Assembly (NCBI GenBank): GCA_023428915.1
Contig: JAEYWL010000009.1
Span: forward strand, 1 to 47,696
Source: Verrucomicrobiota bacterium
GTDB lineage: Bacteria; Chlamydiota; Chlamydiia; Chlamydiales; JAEYWL01
Direction of reading: 5' to 3'
DNA length: 47,696 nucleotides
This document shows positions 43,607 to 47,696 of the stretch, in pieces. The stretch's first letter is position 1, and every line of letters begins with the position of its first letter. The notes under the pieces were generated by a model, which saw nothing but the letters and a program-made list of their open reading frames with translations, did not search any database and was not told where the DNA came from. Both the position numbers and the translations under genes were made by a program.

Positions 43607-45028
43607 TTAATGCCACGTTTTCAACCACTCATCATACTCGAAGGGTTTTAAACGAAATCTGGCGATATTGCCTTTATGCAGACTCATTAGCTCAACTTCA
43701 ATGACTTCGATAAACCTCGCTTGATCATCCAATACCACTGCTTCAGAGGCTTTTTGCTTGATTGCTGCTACTGCCGCTTGCTTATCCAGGCATCTTCGAA
43801 TAATATCCCCTATTATTGAAATGATGAGTTTGCGATATCGCATGCGAAAGAGATCAGGCTCCCCAAGTTCTTGACGCGTAGCCGAGTAAAGAGAACTAGA
43901 GCGCTCATAGGCCCACACAAACAATTCACGTAATAACTCAATACGATTTAATTCATATATCCCAAGAAGACCGCTAATGTAAACTTTTTCAGGCACATCC
44001 ACAAATGATAAAGGACATAGATTCCCGCGAATTAAAGGAATATTAGCTGCAAGCCTTGATACTCGCTTATTGACATCCAGGAATGGTTGCAGATAGGGCA
44101 AATGAACCAGCATAAAAAATGATTGTTCAAAGGGATTTGTAATCGCGTCAGCTGTGTCTAAAATTTGTTGGAAATATTCACTAATCAGTTGCGGAATCGC
44201 TAATGGTTGATAAACTGACTTAGCTATGCCTACAGGTGTTGAACGCAAGGAACCGCATGCACGTTGATCGTGCAGTAAATTGTCCGATAAAAGGGCGTGT
44301 AAATTGAGAATAGTGAAATTGTTAAATCCCATTTGCTCGGCTGACTCAACCATAAATTCAATAGCGGCCTTATGATTTAAGATCATTTGAGCTTCCATGA
44401 TGCTCTTGCCTTCTGGAGCTTCCCCTAGCTCAAGTAAGCGCTCTGTTTCGAGCAACGAATAGGTATTCCCCTCCAAGCGACTTGAATTCCATGACAAATC
44501 AATCAACAGGCGGTTTAAAATCTGCCTAGCATAAGTTCCTGCTGGCCGCTCACTATCCTGCGATTTGCCAATTTCAAACAAATGGTTCCGCGTGTCTTCA
44601 GAAAGATAGTATGTCTCATTCGGGCGGTACTTATCGAGAAATTCCCGGTTGTACCCAACCGGACGCCGCGCTTGAATGGGTTGACGGACATTCACTTGAA
44701 TAGACAAAGCTGTTGTCGATAACGGAATCAAATTTTCTGTATTTTCAGCTAAAAAAGCATTTTTCGAAGGTAGAATATCTTCTTGTGAAAAAACAATGGG
44801 GATTGTCTTATCAGTTTCTGGTGCTAAAAGGTACCGTCTGGAGCGAGCTTTCCCTACAGCATTTAGACGGCTTTTCATCGTCAAAAAAGCTACATATCGC
44901 TGTAAGGATCGTTTAGGTAAAGGCGAGACTAATGCTTGTAAAATATCTTCCAAAGAAGCGCCTTGAGGAAAGCATTTTACTATCTGTAAAATAGTCTCAA
45001 AAATTTTATCTGAAACTCGTTTCGCCAT
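43607..45028 (-). CDS. Fic-domain protein with N-terminal winged helix
   Basis: A 473-residue protein. Residues 1-70 look like a winged-helix DNA-binding domain (ASLEDILQALVSPLPKRSLQRYVAFL, then a wing). The class II inhibitory motif S-x3-E-G is at 182-187 (SSRLEGN). The Fic core spans about 210-345. The catalytic motif reads QPFLDVNKRVSR (314-325): Q replaces the usual first His, while F, D, N, K/G and both Arg are in place. Fic proteins usually transfer AMP to hydroxyl groups of proteins, and the His is the general base, so activity is doubtful or altered. DNA binding plus the operator array upstream suggests an autoregulated repressor. The 43393-43606 gap is AT-rich with nothing recognisable. 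Confidence 0.85.
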   Translation of the reverse strand: MAKRVSDKIFETILQIVKCFPQGASLEDILQALVSPLPKRSLQRYVAFLTMKSRLNAVGKARSRRYLLAPETDKTIPIVFSQEDILPSKNAFLAENTENLIPLSTTALSIQVNVRQPIQARRPVGYNREFLDKYRPNETYYLSEDTRNHLFEIGKSQDSERPAGTYARQILNRLLIDLSWNSSRLEGNTYSLLETERLLELGEAPEGKSIMEAQMILNHKAAIEFMVESAEQMGFNNFTILNLHALLSDNLLHDQRACGSLRSTPVGIAKSVYQPLAIPQLISEYFQQILDTADAITNPFEQSFFMLVHLPYLQPFLDVNKRVSRLAANIPLIRGNLCPLSFVDVPEKVYISGLLGIYELNRIELLRELFVWAYERSSSLYSATRQELGEPDLFRMRYRKLIISIIGDIIRRCLDKQAAVAAIKQKASEAVVLDDQARFIEVIEVELMSLHKGNIARFRLKPFEYDEWLKTWH

Positions 45029-45045
45029 AAAATTTCCTTTCTATG

Positions 45046-45074
45046 AATGGCGCGATTAACAAAATCGCGCCATT
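45046..45074. promoter_or_regulatory. Operator-like palindrome O1
   Basis: AATGGCGCGATT (45046-45057), spacer aacaa, AATCGCGCCATT (45063-45074): a perfect 12-5-12 inverted repeat, 18 bases upstream of the Fic gene start. The same design recurs at O2. A run of Ts follows, so a hairpin role is an alternative, but no gene precedes it on the plus strand. Confidence 0.75.
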
Positions 45075-45127
45075 TTTAACCTAATTATGCCTTAATCATC
45101 ATTAATTACGCCATTAAAAATGCTTAA

Positions 45128-45156
45128 AGTGGCGCAATTTTGACAATCGCGCCACT
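45128..45156. promoter_or_regulatory. Operator-like palindrome O2, with weaker sites nearby
   Basis: AGTGGCGCAATT (45128-45139), spacer ttgac, AATCGCGCCACT (45145-45156): the same 12-5-12 geometry with one mismatch. Half-sites AATTACGCCATT (45104-45115) and AAACGCGCCAAT (45188-45199) fall at matching phase, giving centres near 45060, 45101, 45142 and 45185. A further ATGGCGA lies at 45231-45237, inside the possible LRR-gene promoter (TTGACT 45215-45220, TAAAGT 45238-45243). Confidence 0.7.
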
Positions 45157-45288
45157 ATTATTCCGTCAAATCGGCTAAACACGCCACAAACGCGCCAATA
45201 TATTTTCGCAAATTTTGACTTTTTTTATAAATGGCGATAAAGTTATTACATTTTATATGATTTATCACTAACTTTAAGGATTTATTAT

Positions 45289-47580
45289 ATGGATAATAAC
45301 CAAATAATAAGCAACAGGACGACCTCAATTAATAATTTTTTTCTCGAAAAAGAACTTCCCAATTTAACAAGAAAGCAAACCATTGAATTCTTTCAAATGG
45401 TTAACCGAGAACTAACTCTTCTAGCAGACATACAAGCAATCGACTTAAAAACTTTGAAAGTATTGTTTGTTCTCTCAGAGAAAATTGAAAGAATGCATCA
45501 AATTGCCGCTGCTGCATTTTCGCTGCATCGCAGTGAAGAACAAGCAAATTACTTATCAGTAAAAACAACTTTAGATACTTTAATGCAAAAATTCGGTTTC
45601 ACACCTCTTTTCGAAAAGTTACTCTCGCAAAAAAATGAAACCGGCAGGGATGAAGAAGTAAAGCAAAAGCTTGCAGAAGATATTGCCGAACAATTTAAAA
45701 GCAATGGCTATAATCGCACCCTGCAGTCGCTCAAGGCTATGGCAAATACTCCTGAAAGGCAGCGACATTTGCAATGTAATCTTATACTCATAATTGGAGA
45801 AGGTTATTTTAAAAACCCGCCAGTTCCCGTTATGCTAGCAGAAGATCTCTACTTGCTTGATACGCAAAAAGCTATAAGTGTTTGCTTTTCTGACGGCCTT
45901 TGCGAGGCAAAAACATTTCAGGAAATCTACAACTTGGAAGGGATTCTTTCTAGAACTGAACTTGATCTCTATATTGCCTGGATGGAAACAGGCAAGCAGC
46001 CAACCACTCTTGATGATTGGATCGATCTTGGGAAAGCTGCGCATTTTTTTGGCGATAATGATGTTGCGGGCATGTTTGCCGCGTTTATTGACTATGAAGT
46101 AGTAAGAGGATCCCTAAAAGTCAAAGAATATAAACATGTAGCCCCATTTGGGATTGCCTCCCTGTATAGCGAAGCCTCTCCAACAGACCATGCACGCCAG
46201 CTCAATGAATGCCGCGCCTGCTTGCAGTCGCTACTGCACTTTTCAGATAAAAAAGATTTAAAGTTCCTGGCAAAAAGAGGTTTTTCAGCAATTTTTGCCC
46301 GCCTGGCAGCCGTCAGCTATTTTATTCTGGCAACAGACCCCTATCTTCCTATTATGCGCTCTATGGTCAATGCCGGAAGCAGCAGAGAAGCAATAATAAA
46401 AAAACTACATGAATTAACAGAGGAAAAGCCTGAAAATAAAGCAGTTGCGCTACTGGACATATTTGGAACAAGCAGTGTGGCTTCCTATCCCGAGAACAAT
46501 TTTTTCCTTAACTTTGAACCCGATATAGTTTGCAGATTATTACCTAGTTTACCTCACTTCATTCTCACTAAATCTCAAAACAAGTTCTCAAACAGCCTGC
46601 CTGTTTTTATGAGAGATAAAGTGTGTCGAATGGCTCTATGCCGTTATTTGCCCGATTCGGTTACCCCTCCAAAAAACTCTGCTCAAATGCCAATTGCCAT
46701 CCACCTTCCTTCGCTGCAACACTTTACCCTCTCCGCAGATACATTCCTGCAAATAGAAAAAATACACGATGACAACAGTATATGGCATATCGAATATGAC
46801 CAAACTGTAACTTACAGCATCCAACTCTCGAATTCTTTATTGTCTACATTAAGTCTCGACATTACAAGCAGGGAAACTTCAAGCGAAATATTTGAGGCGA
46901 TCCCAATGCTGAAAAATCTTACACATTTGCGTTTGCGCATAATCGGAGGGGAAGGAAAAGAGGTTGTAAACATTAGCCAAATTTTATCCAAGCTGCTTTA
47001 TCTCAAAAGACTAACCTTTTGGACAAGATTCTCTGGACCTTATTGCGCACTTACAGAACCATTTCCTAATTTAGAGAGATTAGACTTAGGGGATTGCATT
47101 TTGCATTCCGGAGTCATTAAGGGCTGCAATAAAGCGAGCGTCTTCAAGCTTAGGGGTTGCACAATAACAAATTTAGAGGAATTTAATAATTTAAAACACT
47201 TAGAGGACCTGGCATTGTATTATTGCACCGTCAAAGCCGAAGAAAAGGTAGAGAACCGGGATTATAGAATGTTAAGTATTAAAGATATTGCCGAACATGT
47301 AAGCAGCAAGTCGGTAAAACGCTTCTCCTATGTTAGCACTAGTTTATCTAGTGATCATCAGGGTAAGATTTTTTTTGAAAATTTCCCCAACTTGGAAACG
47401 CTAAGAGTTGGCGGAGCTGGTGCTTTAGATTTACTTTTACAATTTAGCAGTCCCTCATTACAGCATCTGATTCTCATCGAGCAAGCTTACCGGACCCTAA
47501 TAATAACAAAAGACGCTCTAGATCGTGTTTTTAAAAACTTTCCAAATCTAAAAATTGTCTCTGTCGAAAAACAAGACTAA
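45289..47580 (+). CDS. Large leucine-rich repeat protein, effector candidate
   Basis: A 763-residue protein with no signal peptide or membrane segment. Residues 1 to about 450 are helical and of no recognised family. Residues about 480-760 show degenerate leucine-rich repeats: SLQHFTLSADTFLQI, LTHLRLRIIGG, LKRLTFWTRFS, LERLDLGDCIL, LEDLALYYCTVKA, LETLRVGGAGAL, LQHLILIEQ. The spacing resembles the eukaryote-like or F-box-associated LRRs of amoeba symbionts. Base composition is AT-rich. ATG 45289 has a weak AAGGA 12 bases upstream. A host-directed T3SS substrate is a reasonable guess but unproven. It is divergent from the Fic gene and shares its operator region. Confidence 0.75.
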   Translation: MDNNQIISNRTTSINNFFLEKELPNLTRKQTIEFFQMVNRELTLLADIQAIDLKTLKVLFVLSEKIERMHQIAAAAFSLHRSEEQANYLSVKTTLDTLMQKFGFTPLFEKLLSQKNETGRDEEVKQKLAEDIAEQFKSNGYNRTLQSLKAMANTPERQRHLQCNLILIIGEGYFKNPPVPVMLAEDLYLLDTQKAISVCFSDGLCEAKTFQEIYNLEGILSRTELDLYIAWMETGKQPTTLDDWIDLGKAAHFFGDNDVAGMFAAFIDYEVVRGSLKVKEYKHVAPFGIASLYSEASPTDHARQLNECRACLQSLLHFSDKKDLKFLAKRGFSAIFARLAAVSYFILATDPYLPIMRSMVNAGSSREAIIKKLHELTEEKPENKAVALLDIFGTSSVASYPENNFFLNFEPDIVCRLLPSLPHFILTKSQNKFSNSLPVFMRDKVCRMALCRYLPDSVTPPKNSAQMPIAIHLPSLQHFTLSADTFLQIEKIHDDNSIWHIEYDQTVTYSIQLSNSLLSTLSLDITSRETSSEIFEAIPMLKNLTHLRLRIIGGEGKEVVNISQILSKLLYLKRLTFWTRFSGPYCALTEPFPNLERLDLGDCILHSGVIKGCNKASVFKLRGCTITNLEEFNNLKHLEDLALYYCTVKAEEKVENRDYRMLSIKDIAEHVSSKSVKRFSYVSTSLSSDHQGKIFFENFPNLETLRVGGAGALDLLLQFSSPSLQHLILIEQAYRTLIITKDALDRVFKNFPNLKIVSVEKQD

Positions 47581-47591
47581 TTGCCAGCCTC

Positions 47592-47614
47592 TAACCCATG
47601 ATTGCGTCCTAATC
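47592..47614. repeat. 23-bp dispersed direct repeat, copy 2
   Basis: Exact copy of 41447-41469, 12 bases after the LRR stop codon. It is followed by TTTTAGGCTGA (47618-47628), an 11-mer that also occurs just before copy 1 at 41410-41420, so the pieces are shuffled relative to each other. Confidence 0.8.
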
Positions 47615-47650
47615 TCGCTTTTAGGCTGATTAGAACAATGCAGATGCGTA

Positions 47651-47695
47651 TTTCCGCGCCGAAGCCAAGCTTTTCATCTTAGCAAGGCGCGGAAA
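47651..47695. repeat. Inverted repeat at the window edge
   Basis: TTTCCGCGCC (47651-47660) and GGCGCGGAAA (47686-47695), perfect 10-bp arms with a 25-base centre. It could be a terminator, a palindromic repeat or part of a larger element beyond the window. Confidence 0.5.
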
Positions 47696-47696
47696 C

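Noticed and set aside
45046..45156. CRISPR-like array
   Set aside because: Repeats are palindromic operators with short, non-uniform spacers, and no cas genes are nearby.
1..47696. tRNA or rRNA genes
   Set aside because: No cloverleaf or rRNA-like segment was noticed in the gene-free stretches; a short tRNA missed by eye cannot be fully excluded.

Overview
The window reads as a chromosome segment of an amoeba-associated or 'environmental' chlamydia (Chlamydiota, Parachlamydiales-like). The main evidence is a chlamydial type III secretion system (T3SS) locus whose gene order matches the Chlamydia CT663-CT674 block almost gene for gene (Scc4, CdsD, CdsE, CdsF, CdsG, a CT668 equivalent, CdsN, CdsO, CdsP, CdsQ, Pkn5, CdsC). 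A second block, tyrP / ftsY / sucC / sucD, resembles CT817-CT822. Extra genes (large LRR protein, Fic protein, subtilase, Hsp70-like protein, SulP transporter) fit the larger genomes of environmental chlamydiae. I do not assign a genus.

Layout. 1-6470: translocator operon (a partial unknown protein, LcrH/SycD chaperone, CopB, CopD). 6471-6793: gene-free junction holding a nested palindromic element. 6794-20989: T3SS apparatus operon(s), from chaperone to basal-body ring, needle, ATPase, stalk, C-ring, kinase and secretin. 21021-22345: lipoprotein with a YidD-like partner. 22505-26414 (minus): SulP transporter and a subtilisin-like protease. 26507-27988: Der GTPase. 28178-35857 (minus): ald, an Hsp70-like ATPase and a SWIM-SNF2 helicase. 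36108-39294 (minus): sucC, sucD and an M50 protease. 39384-40307: ftsY. 40308-42180: three small secreted Tyr/Trp/Gly-rich proteins with strong sigma-66 type promoters, long structured leaders and terminators. 42187-43392 (minus): TyrP-like transporter. 43607-45028 (minus): winged-helix/Fic protein, divergent from a 763-residue LRR protein (45289-47580). About 190 bases between those two genes carry an array of palindromic operator-like sites.

How it works together. The first 21 kb can build most of the cytoplasmic and periplasmic parts of a T3SS: translocators and their chaperone, the inner ring protein, needle with two co-chaperones, ATPase, stalk, ruler-like protein, C-ring and secretin. 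The export gate (SctRSTUV) and SctJ are not here. The right third mixes housekeeping genes (TCA cycle, SRP receptor, amino acid uptake) with accessory material. The strongest candidates for something undescribed are (i) the roughly 333-nt structured leader at 40352-40684, with mutually exclusive hairpins and a possible leader peptide, in front of a family of tiny aromatic-rich secreted proteins, and (ii) the Fic/winged-helix regulator with its regularly spaced operators facing an LRR effector-like gene. All calls are from reading sequence and translations; no database search or folding program was run.
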